A DNA stretch of 64,000 nt from contig JAMXSV010000018.1 of the NCBI GenBank assembly GCA_027559495.1, forward strand, positions 992,001 to 1,056,000. The letters are read 5' to 3'. This document shows, one piece after another, positions 13,101 through 24,579 of this stretch; positions within the stretch are counted from its first letter, which is position 1, and the number at the start of each line of letters is the position of its first letter. The translations under genes were made by a program, and so were the position numbers. The notes beneath the pieces were generated by a model, which saw nothing but the letters and a program-made list of their open reading frames with translations, had not been told where the DNA came from and ran no database searches. Source of the stretch: Aurifilum marmelostoma (taxonomy: Eukaryota > Ascomycota > Sordariomycetes > Diaporthales > Cryphonectriaceae).

Positions 13101-15072
13101 CAACGAGTGGGGAGGTCGTCCAGACTCTCCGTCGGTGCCGTCCTTTGCCTTTTCTCGGTCCTTTGGCGGCCACTCGAGGGTCGAGTCGGTCCAGAGCATG
13201 GCTACCATGAACAGCCTGGCTCTCCCTGTGCCCAACTCACCCTTCATGCAGAACAACGCCGCCAGGGCTTCGATGCTTAGTCTGGAGGAGGTCGTGGGTG
13301 AGCGCCACGACTACAAGCTGCAGCAGGTCGACCCCTTCTTCACCGACAAGGACGGCACTTTCTACGCCGCCTATGAGCGCAAGCTGGCCTCTCTAGACGC
13401 ATCCAACTCGGCGTCGGATCTGTGCATCGAGGACTTTTTGATCCGCTCCGAGAAGGAGTGGTTCAACGAGTACCGTGACGTGAGGCTCGGTCGTGGCCGT
13501 GGGCGGTCCGCGTCGCCTGGCCGAGGGAGAGATCGTTCTCGAGGAGACCGAGGACGGTCGACCAGCCGCTACGGAGGGTCAAGATCTCCTCAGAGGTCAG
13601 CGCTGGGTCTGACCGTGGTGGGTGCTGCGAGACGGTCCCTCGAGGTCTCCTCCCCAGATGGCTCCTTGGACGAGGACAGCAGCAGCAGCACCGTCGTGGG
13701 TGGATCCGGATCGTCAGGCTACGAGGCCTTCGAGATTCCCAAGGACTATGTTCCCCCGACAGGTCTCAAGAAATACCTCCAGTACCAGATGGGCGAGTGG
13801 CCCGTCTACGCCATCCTCCTCGCCGCCTCGCAGGTTATCGCCTCCAACTCGTACCAAGTCACCCTCCTCACTGGCTCCGTCGGCGAGCCTGCCTCGAAGC
13901 TATATACCGTGGCCAGCATCTACCTCGCCTCCACCATCGTGTGGTACGCCCTGTCTCGTACCGTCCCCCTGCTGTACCCGCTCGCCATCCCCTTCATCTT
14001 CTACGGCGCGGCCTTCTTCGTACTGGGATTCTCGCCCCTGGCAACAGACGACAGCACGCAGGGCTGGGTCCAGAACGTCGCCACGGGCCTGTACGCCTTT
14101 GCCTCGTCGTCAGGCGGCATCACCTTCGCCTTCAACTTCGGCACCGACGGCGGGTCCACCATCTCGTCCTGGATCATGCGCCTGGCCCTGATCCAGGGCG
14201 TCAGCCAGCTCTACACCATCGGCCTCTGGGCCTGGGGCTCTGCCGTCTCCACGTCGGTCGCCAACGGAGGCTCCGAGTCCATCGCCAACAGCCCCTGGCT
14301 CCTCGCCGTCTGCATCCCCGTCGCCCTGCTCCTCTGGGCCGTCGGCCTCGTCCTGTACCTCGGCCTGCCCGACTTCTACCGCGAGACCCCCGGGCCCGTC
14401 CCTCAGCTGTGGAAGACGCTCCTCCGCCGCAAGACCATCGCCTGGTATCTCCTCGCCGTCGTGATCCAGAACTACTTCCTCAGCGCCGTCTACGGCCGCA
14501 ACTGGTTCTTCCTCTTCTCCTCGTCCGTGCTGCCCGCCTGGGGCGCCGTCCTGCTCGCCCTGGGCTTCTTCGTCGTCATGTGGGCCGTGCTCCTCTTCGT
14601 CCTGGCCCGGCTCAGCCGCGGCCACCCCTGGCTGTTCCCCATGTTCGCCGTCGGCCTCGGCGCCCCCCGCTGGGCCCAGACCTTCTGGGGCATCTCCCGC
14701 ATCGGCCTCTGGCTGCCCTGGGCCGGGTCCGCCCTGGCGTCCGCCGTCGTCTCGCGGCTCCTGTGGCTCTGGCTCGGCCTGCTGGACGGCATCCAGGGCG
14801 CGGGCATCGGCATGATCCTCATGCTGACCCTCACCCGCGTGCACGTCGCCGCGGCCATCGTCGGCGCGCAGGTGCTGGGGTCCATCGCCACCATCGCCGC
14901 GCGGGCGAGCGCGCCTGACAAGCTGGGGCCGGGCCCTGTGTTCCCGGATCTCTCCAAGGGGGCGGGCGCGGTGGTGGGGAGTGCTTGGTTCTGGGTGGTG
15001 CTGTTGTTGAACCTGGGCATCTGCCTGGGGTATTTCAAGTTCTTCCGAAAGGAGCAGGTCAGCAAGCCCTGA
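7177..15072 (+). CDS. ags1: Cell-wall alpha-1,3-glucan synthase
   Basis: Nine exons (7177-7694, 7776-8356, 8443-8810, 8902-11339, 11406-11647, 11722-11882, 11946-12182, 12265-12543, 12634-15072) join in frame to 2420 aa, the usual size for Ags/Mok proteins. Order: signal peptide (about 1-26); extracellular GH13 amylase-like domain with a DGFRY motif near residue 315; a spacer rich in N-glycosylation sites; a single membrane segment near 1078-1105; an Ala/Gly linker; a cytosolic GT5 starch/glycogen-synthase-like domain beginning near 1187, with a KIGGLG nucleotide-sugar motif; a Ser/Arg-rich region near 1890-1930; and a multi-membrane exporter-like domain from about 1990 to the end. The family makes and exports alpha-1,3-glucan at the plasma membrane, with GT5 the polymerase and the GH13 part thought to act on primers or chains. 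Splice sites are canonical and phases agree throughout. The symbol is by family; paralog number is unknown. Confidence 0.97.
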
Positions 15073-16911
15073 TTTGGTGATGATTATTGTGGTGTTTTGG
15101 TTTGGGCTTTTATGGTTCTCTTCGGTTCTGGTTGGGAGGGGATTTATACACATGATATACAGATAGAAAGAGTGTTTCAGAACACGGAATCTGGGGTGGG
15201 ATATATCAAATGGTCGTCATGATACACACACTAGAGCTATTACTTTATTTTGTTAATGTTAATCAGTTGAAGAAATCGGAGCTTTACTCTGCACTCGTTG
15301 ATTATTGTTGTTTTTTATCGGTAAGTGTGGGATATCGGTAAGGAAGTAGAATACCGTCACACTTGTCACGTTCACCATCTCTCTATGGCAATATTTGTGT
15401 GTGTGTGTGTGTGTGTGCATGTTTATTGCTGTTCTCAACGAGAAGGTAATAAACTTAAACAAGTAACAGTTCAACATTAGGACGGTCAATGTGCCCTTAG
15501 AGAGTGAATTGCTTCTTGTCTTCCCATGTCTATCAGTGCAAGTCTCCTCATCGCCTCATATTGGCGAATTTGCTATTCTGTGACAGCAAACTTACATTGC
15601 CATACCAAATAGTTATGTACAGGTTGACAGACAGATTGCAAAGCAGTTCCTCAGTTAAACAAGATCGTGGCGACCCATCAGGTCTCGATAAGTAGGGTTC
15701 ATCCTCCTCGCTTCTTGTGAATCACCAATCTCAAGCCAAGTATCATTGACTGCCTTCCAAGGACGCACACCTTGCCCCCTCGCACATGTACCACTGCGAC
15801 AGTCTCGGCATCGAGGCGAACCACGTGTGCCATGTCTTGTCTCCCTTGACCGCCATCATTTCCCGAGCTGGCGTTACTACTCGACGCGTGATTCAGCCCC
15901 TCTGGAGAAAATGTGCAGATCCAATCTGCCGGTGTTGCCAGTTCCTACTCTGAACACAACATTGTCTGTTGAACACCGCTTGTTTGCGAGCGAATGGGTA
16001 GAGGAAAAGAGGATTCGGCACCTGAGAAGCGATGACGAATCAAAGTTTTGTTTCCCCCAAGGTCCACGGGTGTTGAGCACTCTCCCAGCCTCGCAACTGA
16101 TCGATTCTGGTATCAACCCATTGTAAACCTTTCCATTTCTGACTTGAAGCCGGTTCGTAATTCACAAGCGAAGTGGATCAACAGTTGCCATCCCATGTCT
16201 TCATAATATACCCATGAAACATCCTTAAACATCCTAGTGTACCGAACATCTCGGATAAGTACGTAGATAAAAACGTCCCATGCCAGCGTTGCACCGGCAT
16301 CGGCTATTCAGTCTGGCCTACCAAGTACAAGACTGGCCTGCCATGAAATTAATGGCTGAATATATCGATAATCATGCAGATCATATCACATCTCGTTTGC
16401 CAAATCCCAGTCAGACCAGATGCAAGATGCCGTCGGACCTTAAACGACAGACAAATCCACAAACTTTATTTTTCCTGTAGCACCCCATGTCTTCCAATTT
16501 TGACTTTTTATTGGATTTAAACGGAGAGATTGAAAGGCAGATTGGTCACTTTATCATGAGCTTCCCTCTCAGAACTGACTGATCTTTTTCTTGAGGTCAG
16601 AGTTTCGTCCCTTGTCTGCGGCCATTTTCTCCGCGGCGACCTTGCGTCGATAGCTTCATTATCAGGACACCGCAACTTTCCCTGATTTCGTCCTTTTTTT
16701 TTTTTGCTGGTCTCCTCACTTGAATGCGAGGCTTCAATGGTCTGTTACAAGCACAATTCTGTCGTTTTCTATTGCTCGATCGACGCTCAACTTTGACCTT
16801 CTTTCTCTGTCCACCTTCCCAGCCCTTTTCAGTCGAAACCTTCCTCCACCACAACACAAGCACAGAATTACGGGCCCATAAAGGAGACTCCTTGGTTGCA
16901 ATATCCTCAAG
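15073..16911. other. Gene-free stretch between glucan synthase and GH105 genes
   Basis: No supported gene. It contains the glucan synthase 3' UTR, a TG microsatellite at about 15396-15417 and, at the right end, the likely promoter of the GH105 gene. An open frame at 15746-16126 has no recognisable features. Confidence 0.55.
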
Positions 16912-18838
16912 ATGGTTGCGATCAACATTCTCGCACCTCTCATCACGGTGCTGCTGGTGGTTCTGGCCCCTGTTGTAACTGCCACGCGCCCCAGCCACCA
17001 CCTCCCATCTGCTCAGCGTTCCTCCTCCTCCTCCTCCAACAACAACAACTTCAACCCCAACACCCAAGGTCAACAACACCCCCACCACACCGCCACAGAC
17101 AGCCTCTCCACCGCCTACTCCACCCGCATGATCAGCTCCATCATCGCCCGCAAGCATGGTCTCGTCTCCAGCGGCCAGCGCACCTCCACCCTCGAGTCCG
17201 GATTGATATCCCTGGCAATCCAGGCCTGGCTGGACCTCTACGGCTCCTCCTCGTCCTCATCGTCCTGGTCATCGCCGGTTACCACCCACGGTAGCAGGAA
17301 TATCACCTCTCTGAGCCAGACCACCACGGCCACCACCTTCCGCAATTACGTGAACGCCATCTTGAACAGCATCACTGCCACGGATGGGTTCACAAACGTC
17401 ACGGACTCGACTCAGTTGCCGCTGGATCGATTGACCATCGCGCAGGCAATTCAGCACTTGGAGGATGAGGATAGCGCCTCTTCCTCTGAGGAAAGCTGGG
17501 CGGGTGTACCGCCGACAGACCAGGTGACCTTGCAGGAGTCCCTGGCTCTGGATGTGTTGAACTCGAGCCTGGCTGCCCAGGAGAGGAACCCTTACGGTGG
17601 ATTCTGGTATGTCTTTCCCTTTTCCTGACCATTCCTCATACTTAACACATTAGCCATCCATCCATCCACCCACCCTTCACCTTCGATCCATCCTTCCTTT
17701 CAACGGACATCACATCCTCTCCTTCTCTCCACTTGCTGACACCACCACCAAGGTACTATGTCTACCCCTCCTGGTCCTACCTAGACGGCACAGTCTCCTT
17801 CCTCCCCTTCATGTCCGCCACCCCAACCCACTGGTCCCCAGCCGACGCCCTCCTCCAGATCCAGCTCCTCTACTCCCACTGCCAGGACCTAAACACCACC
17901 ACCACCACCACCACCACCCCACCCTCCGGCCTCCTAGTCCACGGCTACGACGCCTCCCGCACCGCCGTCTGGGCCAACAACGCCACAGGCGGCTCCCCCC
18001 TATGTCTGGGGCCGCAGCCTAGGCTGGTACCTGACAGGTCTCGTCAACGCATGGGAGCTCCTGACAAGCACCACCGAAGACGACAACCAGCTCCCCCACA
18101 CCAGCAGCGGGGCGAGACGCAAGCGCGTGGTCACAGATCACTGCGGCGATGAGCCCGACTGCGCCGACTTGGTAGCCACCATCCAGGCCCAGTTCACCAC
18201 CCTCGTCACCAACCTCGCGCGCTACGCCGACCGCGGCACGGGCGCCTTCTGGCAGCTGCCTACCCTGCCCGGCCAGCCCGGCAACTACCTCGAGTCCAGC
18301 TCGACAGCGCTGTTCGCGTTTGCCATTCTCAAGGGCATCCGGCTGGGCCTCGTGGAGGACAACGAGGTGCCCACCACGCCCTCCTGCGCCGAAGCGAGCG
18401 GTGCAATCGACAACACCACCACCTCCTCCTCCTCCTCCTCCTTCATCTTCAGCCGCAGGAACGACAGCAGCCCCACAACCACCCTGACGACGACACCGCC
18501 GCCACCTTCTCCTCCTCCTCCTCCTCCTCAGCAGCCAACGAGATCAACTCTCAGGGACATAGCTCTCCGCGCCCACGCCTACGCCGCGGACAGCTTCGTC
18601 ATCGACTACGGCAACGGCACCCTGGGCTACAACGGGACCGTCACCGTCTGCAGCCTGAACTCGACGGCTAGCTATGAGTACTATGTGGGCCAGCCTGTGA
18701 TCCTCAATGCACCGCTGGGCGAGGCGGCGTTTGTGCTGGCTAGCTTGGAGGTGGAGCGGCTGGGGGGTTGAGTGGGTGGATGGGTTGACCGAGTTGGCGA
18801 GGAAGAGGGCGGAGTTGAAGGATCGGGTGGAAGAGTGA
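16912..18838 (+). CDS. GH105-type unsaturated rhamnogalacturonyl hydrolase, secreted, frame-disrupted
   Basis: Exon 1 (16912-17606) and exon 2 (from 17753) join across a GTATGT-AG intron to restore a WYYVYPSWSYLDG segment, where the Asp fits the GH88/GH105 catalytic acid. An N-terminal signal peptide (about 1-24) suggests secretion. The family removes unsaturated galacturonyl residues from rhamnogalacturonan-I fragments made by pectin lyases. The frame breaks in a C6 run (17995-18000): dropping one C restores the VWGRSLGW motif and a long frame ending at TGA 18769-18771. Dropping one G from a G6 run (18762-18767) would extend the protein by about 22 residues to a stop at 18836-18838. Low-complexity Thr, Ser and Pro runs interrupt the domain. 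It is either a recent pseudogene or an intact gene with consensus errors. The family call is firm for a six-hairpin glycosidase, less so for the exact substrate. Confidence 0.78.
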
Positions 18839-19561
18839 GTATTCGGTGATTTGTTGAGACTGAAACCTTAACCTTGTTCTGGCTAAAATTGACCCGAGAA
18901 TACACGATCGATTGGCGGAAAGGAAAAGGGGTAATACCCAAGGAATAGGGAAATCATCTCACATGAAGTGCGATCTATCTCCTCACCCAACAATTCGAAA
19001 GAAATACCCACGTGAAACAGAAGATTATCATTGAATCTCGTAGAAGCCCAAAGTATATGTGTTGTGTCTGTCATTAACTCTCCTCATTCTCTTTCTGTCC
19101 TGTAACAAGAAATATGATCTTCGACCTGTATCCTTCCAGCTCTATCCATCCAACCTCGCCCCGCCGTCTCCAAACTCCAGGCTGCTCTGCTGTATTAATT
19201 GTATCCAGTCGTTCTGCGATGCTTGCTCGCATGCGTCATAGAAGAAATAACCAGCCCATTCTTTCATTCTCTTCACAGAGGACCCCCAAAGGAAGCAAAC
19301 AATGAATCCCCGTGCAACGCCCTGAACATTGGGAAGGCCTCATCGTAGACGAACAAGCTTCATCGTCCCATATGCCCCGTCCAGGTATCCAGACATAAGA
19401 AAGTTCTCCACAACACCTCTCAAAGCTCTGACATGGTCTCGCCAGTTCACCCATATTCCAACAAAACCCATAACACCCAAGATGATGCAAGCCTCCAAGG
19501 CTTCCAAAGATACATCCTCACCGTTCTCACGTATATGCCACTCATAGGAGCCACCACTCTA
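18839..19561. other. Convergent 3' region
   Basis: Gene-free stretch between the convergent GH105 and Atg26 genes; presumably their 3' UTRs and terminators. Nothing else is recognised. Confidence 0.5.
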
Positions 19562-22500
19562 CTACCCCTGCTTCTCCCCGTGATCGCGCGTATGCTTGGG
19601 CGACACATGATCCTTGCGCGATCGGGAGCTAGAGCCCCAGCTGCGGTTCCTGCTCGCCTGCCGCTGCGGGCTTCGTTGCTCGACAGGCGCGGTCGTGCCG
19701 GCGGTGGTCCAGAGAACGCTATTGCTGGGCACGGCGGCCGTCCTCTGGCGCGCGCTGGGGGAACTGGCCGCCTCGCTGCCAGACGTGAAGAAGGAACTGC
19801 GCTGGAGCGCAATGTCCAGATCCACGTCGTCATCATCGTCCGGGCCGTCGTCTCCTACAAAGGTCCAGCTCTCCTCTTCCTCGGCGTCATCGTCCACTGT
19901 GTCGGAGCCGTAGTTGCTTGCGCGCCCTGCGGCGGCCGCGGCGGCGTTCTTGCCTGCCTTCTTTTCGATCAGGGACTTGGCGTATTCCATGTCACGGTAG
20001 ATGCATTGGATCGCTGTGTCGACACCGTTCTCCTGCATACCCCAGTCAGCAAAACGGCACAAGAGATAGCGGGACATGGTCTCCTGGCTTACCTTGCGGA
20101 TGTTCTCCCCCAACACCCTTGCCTTGACGATCATCCTCTCAGAATGGGTTGCCTCCCATAGGGCCCGTGCAAATGAGTTGACGCCCCACTTCTTCAGCAA
20201 GATGCCCACACCAAGGTCCTCGACACGTCCGCCAAAGAAGAACTGATCTCCAAAGAAAGGCCGGATGATAGTGGGAATGCCGGCACGCAAGCTCGCGCCC
20301 GTCGTGCCTGACCCACCGTGGTGTGCCGCCGCGTCGATCTGGTCGAAAAGCCAGTCATGAGGCGCCGACTTGATGGCAAAGATCTCAGGCGGCAGAGGGA
20401 TCTCCGTTGAGCCGCGGGCGGCATTCTTATCGTCACTGCTGGTGTGGCCAGACTGCTCCTCAGCGGCACCTCCCTCTGCCTTGGGGTCCAGGCGGTCGCT
20501 CCAGCCCTTGCTCAGGATACATCTCACGTCTGCCTTGATAACAGAGTCGATGATTTCCCGCGTGAACTTGGCCGGATTATCCAGGATGATACTCCCAAAA
20601 CCGATATACACCAGCTTCTTGCCATCCTTATGAGCCTTGTCGATAAAGGCAACAAGATCTGCAGGCGGCGTCCAGTCCTTGCCGCCCTCGTCGAGGAACC
20701 AGTATCCGGTAACCCGGATCCAGTCGCTGTAGTCCATCGGAGGAGGGACGACCTGCGGCGAGAAGTTGTAGATGAAGGGCACCTTATTTGGCTGCAGCTT
20801 CTCGAGGCTGGTGCTCGGCAGACCCAGGGTCTTGTTCCGCCACTTGTTGATCTGGTGGGCAGTAGCCTTCCAGAACACAGCATCGAAGAGAACATACGTG
20901 ATGAGGTTGTAAGCCCCGCCCATCTTGCGCTCTGGCATCATGAAGGCGTGCGGGTAGGCCCGGGTTCTCGTCCACGGCATGCCAAAGGCGCGGAAGTACG
21001 GAATGCAGAGCTTCTCCGCAATGTGGATGCCTCCCATGGCAGAGGGGCTCTCGATGAGCACGTCAGACCCTTTACAAGCCGCCCAGCTGCTGCTGAGAAG
21101 CCCATCAAGCCAGCTCCGCATAGTCGAGTTGGCCTTTTGCAGGAACGAGACCGTAAAGGTGCCGTTCTCGATGCAGAGCCGCATCAGCTCGCCGGGATCA
21201 CCTTCGACAGGCGCAAAGTCAATGCCGTGCTTCTCAATCCAGTCCTTGAACTCAAGATGAGTGGCAATCTTCGGCTTGTGGCCCTCAGCAAGGAGGCCCT
21301 TACAAAGCGCAATGTAAGGCTGCACATCACCACGCGAACCAATAGTCAGACAGGTGATACGGAGAGACTTCTCCGGCTTGAAGTTGACAAAGGACGCCTT
21401 GGGGTCGTCGAATATGATAGTCGGTCCATCAGATCCGGTCGAGGCGTGCCGTGGGAGTGCCAGCTCATGGCCTGGGAACTCTTCGTGTCGAGCCTCCTCG
21501 AGAGCTTTCTGCTCGGCCACAGCCTTCTCCGCCTCCTCCTTCGCCTCCACGTCCAGATCTTCCGAGTCGTTGAGGAACTTGGAAGCTTCTATGCCCTTGT
21601 GCAAGGAGACAGTCAAGTCGTCACGAAGTGCCGCGTCGCCGAACTCGAAGAACAGCTCTTCGTGCCCGCGGATCACAACCACCAGACCAGCGTATCCGAG
21701 CCGGAACCCACTAGACTTTGTCACATTCTCAATGTCCCGAATTGGGAGGATGAGCTTCGTGCGCGTGCCGGGCATCAGACTTCGGAAACACAGAGTACGA
21801 TCGCTGAGGTAGACCTTGCCGTAGAGAGGGAGGACCCGCATGAAGTATCCAAAATAGGTGGCTCGCAGCCTCTCGCTCTTGGGCAGGGCGAAGTGCACCT
21901 GGAAGCGCTCCTCCGCAATCCTGTCTTGCTCTTCATCATCGGGCTCTTCGCCAGTCTTGAGGGCTGAATGCTCATCGTAGTGCTTCTGCCCGCCCTTCCA
22001 CATGCCAGACACTTTACCAGCATAGCCCATGGACTCGGTGGCAAGCATACCGCTCATCCGTTTGGAGTGCCGGGTCAAGTACTCGGCAAAGGCACCCACT
22101 CTCTGCAGAGGATACGCCCCAATCCTGGTGATAGCGTCTAGTGTTGCTGCTGGTGCCTCGGACGTCTCCCCCGATGCCGGGTCGGGGAGGTGTCCTGTCG
22201 TCGCAGCATGGTGAGGTCGAAATTGATCCAGATTACCGGCAGAAAGATGATGCCTAGGGCTTCGCGGCTTGTCTCTTCTCCCCTGCGCAGAGCTGGATCT
22301 CTGAACGGTTGGACTATGGAAGACATCGCTACCCCTGAGGATCTGGCTGGCCGACTGGTCCAGCTCACCAGATGTTGTCATGGCGGAGAAGCTCGCGATG
22401 CTTGGATCCTCCGTAGACTCGGCGCATGAGTCTATTGACTCGAGACGCTTATCGCTATGACGTTGTCGGCTCGAGGAACGTGCCCGGTCCCGGCTGAAGC

Positions 22501-24579
22501 TACGTCGAGGCGAGATATCGCCACGAGGGATATCCGTACTCCTGCGCGCGAACTGTCGTATCGCGTCAAAGCTGCTCCGGCTGTATTCTCCGCTCCCGCG
22601 AGGGGATGGACCTGTCGGCGACCTCGGGCTGTGCGGTGACAGTGTGGCCCTCACATTGTCATGCAGCTTGCCAGTGCGAATCTCGGCAGGAGTAGAAAGG
22701 CCAGGTCTGTTGCCGGTATAAGAGCTGCGCTTGGATGCTGCTTTGGATTCGTTGGGGGTCACAGCCTCTTCGGCCTTCTTGGCCTCACTGTCACGGCGCT
22801 GCTCTGCTGCATCCTCGATGAGAATCTTGAGCACGCCGATGGCTTCCTGACCGAAGCTGAAGAAGGAGAAGAAGTACTGCTCAACATTAGCGATGAAGAC
22901 GGCACCAGAAAAAGAAAAAAAACGCCTGAGTGACATGGGGAACTATATCGCTCACCTCGTCGATAGCGTACGTCTCGTCATTGTCGATGACGCGTATCTT
23001 GCAGGTTTCGGCAAACTCGAGCATCTGTGTTTCCTCGATGTCAATCACGTTCTGAATCGGCAGGCTGATCTTGACGCTGTCGCCATCGTTGTGGCTCCTG
23101 AAGATCACCCGCTGGAGACACTTGACCCATTCCTTGGCACTCTGCGCACTGTCGGCCCGGAAGTAATAAGTCCGGTGGTCTGTTTCTAGCGTGAAGTTGA
23201 CGCCGTCCTTGTCCTTGTCCGTGACAGAGGCAGAGATGCCGTACCGGAGATCGATCTGGCCGTGGGGGAAGTAGAGATTAGATGAATCACGATAGTAGGA
23301 GAAGACGTCGCCCTTGAGCCGGAACCAATATCGGTTATACTTTGGATTTCGCTTGCCCGACTTGGAGAGATGACCGGATTTGGTAACTTCATGCTGGTAT
23401 ACTGTAAGCGACGTCGTCTCGGCGTCCAAACCGGGGGGACTAACCGCCTTCTTGGGAAGGTAAGCGTAGAAGCAGATGTGCTTGGCTGTGATGTAGATGT
23501 AGCCCTGGAGGAGCACGCCCTGAAGGAGCCAGCAAGGGTATTCTGTGGCCGCATACATATCAGCACAACTGTCCACTCTCTAGAACTTGGAGACGGGTGG
23601 GCTGACCTGATATTAGTTCCTCGGGTTCGTCGAGCTCGAAGATGCCTTGTAGTCGTTTCGACAATTCCGTGGGTCCTGTTCCTGTCAAGTCTGGTGTCGC
23701 CGGCCGCGCTACATCCATCGATCCTCGCTCGAGATCAGAACTCGGCCGTGCCGCCACCTCTGCGCGGGCCTCCAGCATGCGACTCATCACAGGCGCAAGG
23801 CGATTCCCATCATGCGTGCTTGATAATAGTAGCGCCTCGCCCACGGGGGAATCCGGCTCCGACTCTTCCTGTATTTGTGTGACGGGTTTCTTCCCATCTT
23901 TCTTGGACCTGCTCTTGGATGACAGTCTGGATAATAATGGCACCGATCTCATGAGCCTGTCGCCGCTGAACTTTCTCCTGTGGTCCCTGTGACTCCTGGA
24001 TCCCGGTTTCGCGAGGACGGTAGTCTGTGACATTGGATCTGCGCGGGCATCGTGTCTGGTGGGCCTGTCAAGACTTGACTCGTCGTCACGGGAGTCGTCT
24101 GCATCCTCCTCTTCGCTGCTGTGGCCCTCGAAGCGGTTGTGGAAGTCGACTTTGGGCCCGGCAGCAGCGATGAGACCAAATATGCTCTGGTTCATGTTGA
24201 CAAACGGGCGATTTCCCCCGAGCCCAACTGGCAGTACATCCTCTTCCTGCTCGTCATCCTCCTCTTTGCGCCTCAGCTGGTCTGGGAAATCCATCGTTTG
24301 TACGAAACGGGGAGGATGCCGCTTGTGTAGTTTGCGGTGGAAGGTTCGACGTCGAGGATCGCTGTGGGACGATGGGCTGATCGGCGACAGGACGATCGTC
24401 GGTGATTGCGGCAACGAGGGCTGTGAGGTAGATAATGGAGGGCCTCGCAGTCGTTGATGATGTGTGCTCCTCCGGGTTCCTGACTGCGAGGAGGCAGAGG
24501 GCTGAGAAGAAGGAGGTGGAGGAGGAGGAGGTGTAGTATTAGTAGTGGAGGTAGGGGACTTAGGAAGTTGAGGCTCCAT
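19562..24579 (-). CDS. atg26: Sterol 3-beta-glucosyltransferase Atg26
   Basis: Four exons (24579-23607, 23542-22956, 22876-20093, 20032-19562) give about 1604 aa. The protein uses UDP-glucose to glucosylate sterols at membranes; in some fungi it supports pexophagy. Order: a long disordered Ser/Pro-rich N-terminus (about 1-320); a first GRAM segment beginning at EYPCWLLQGVLLQGYIYIT; a PH domain (about 375-475, starting KSGHLSKSG); a further disordered part; a second GRAM domain near 845 (ERFQVHFALPKSERLRATYF); and a GT1/UGT51 catalytic domain from about 1028 (TCLTIGSRGDVQPYIAL), with the donor-binding motif HHGGSGTTGASLRAG near 1368. The introns at 23543-23606 and 22877-22955 restore family consensus exactly. 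The last one (20033-20092) is 60 nt with no stop, and is inferred because its 20 residues interrupt the consensus IRKENGVDTAIQ. The tail is acidic. The start is the first ATG of the frame. Confidence 0.95.

Noticed and set aside
14110..15153. 347-codon minus-strand frame opposite the glucan synthase exporter domain
   Set aside because: Antisense shadow with biased Glu/Ala/Gly/Pro content and no motif; the sense strand encodes membrane helices.
15746..16126. 126-codon frame in the spacer before the GH105 gene
   Set aside because: No domain, splice context or compositional support; probably chance.
20444..21967. 507-codon open frame on the plus strand opposite atg26
   Set aside because: Antisense shadow of the conserved GRAM and catalytic exon; it has no recognisable features.
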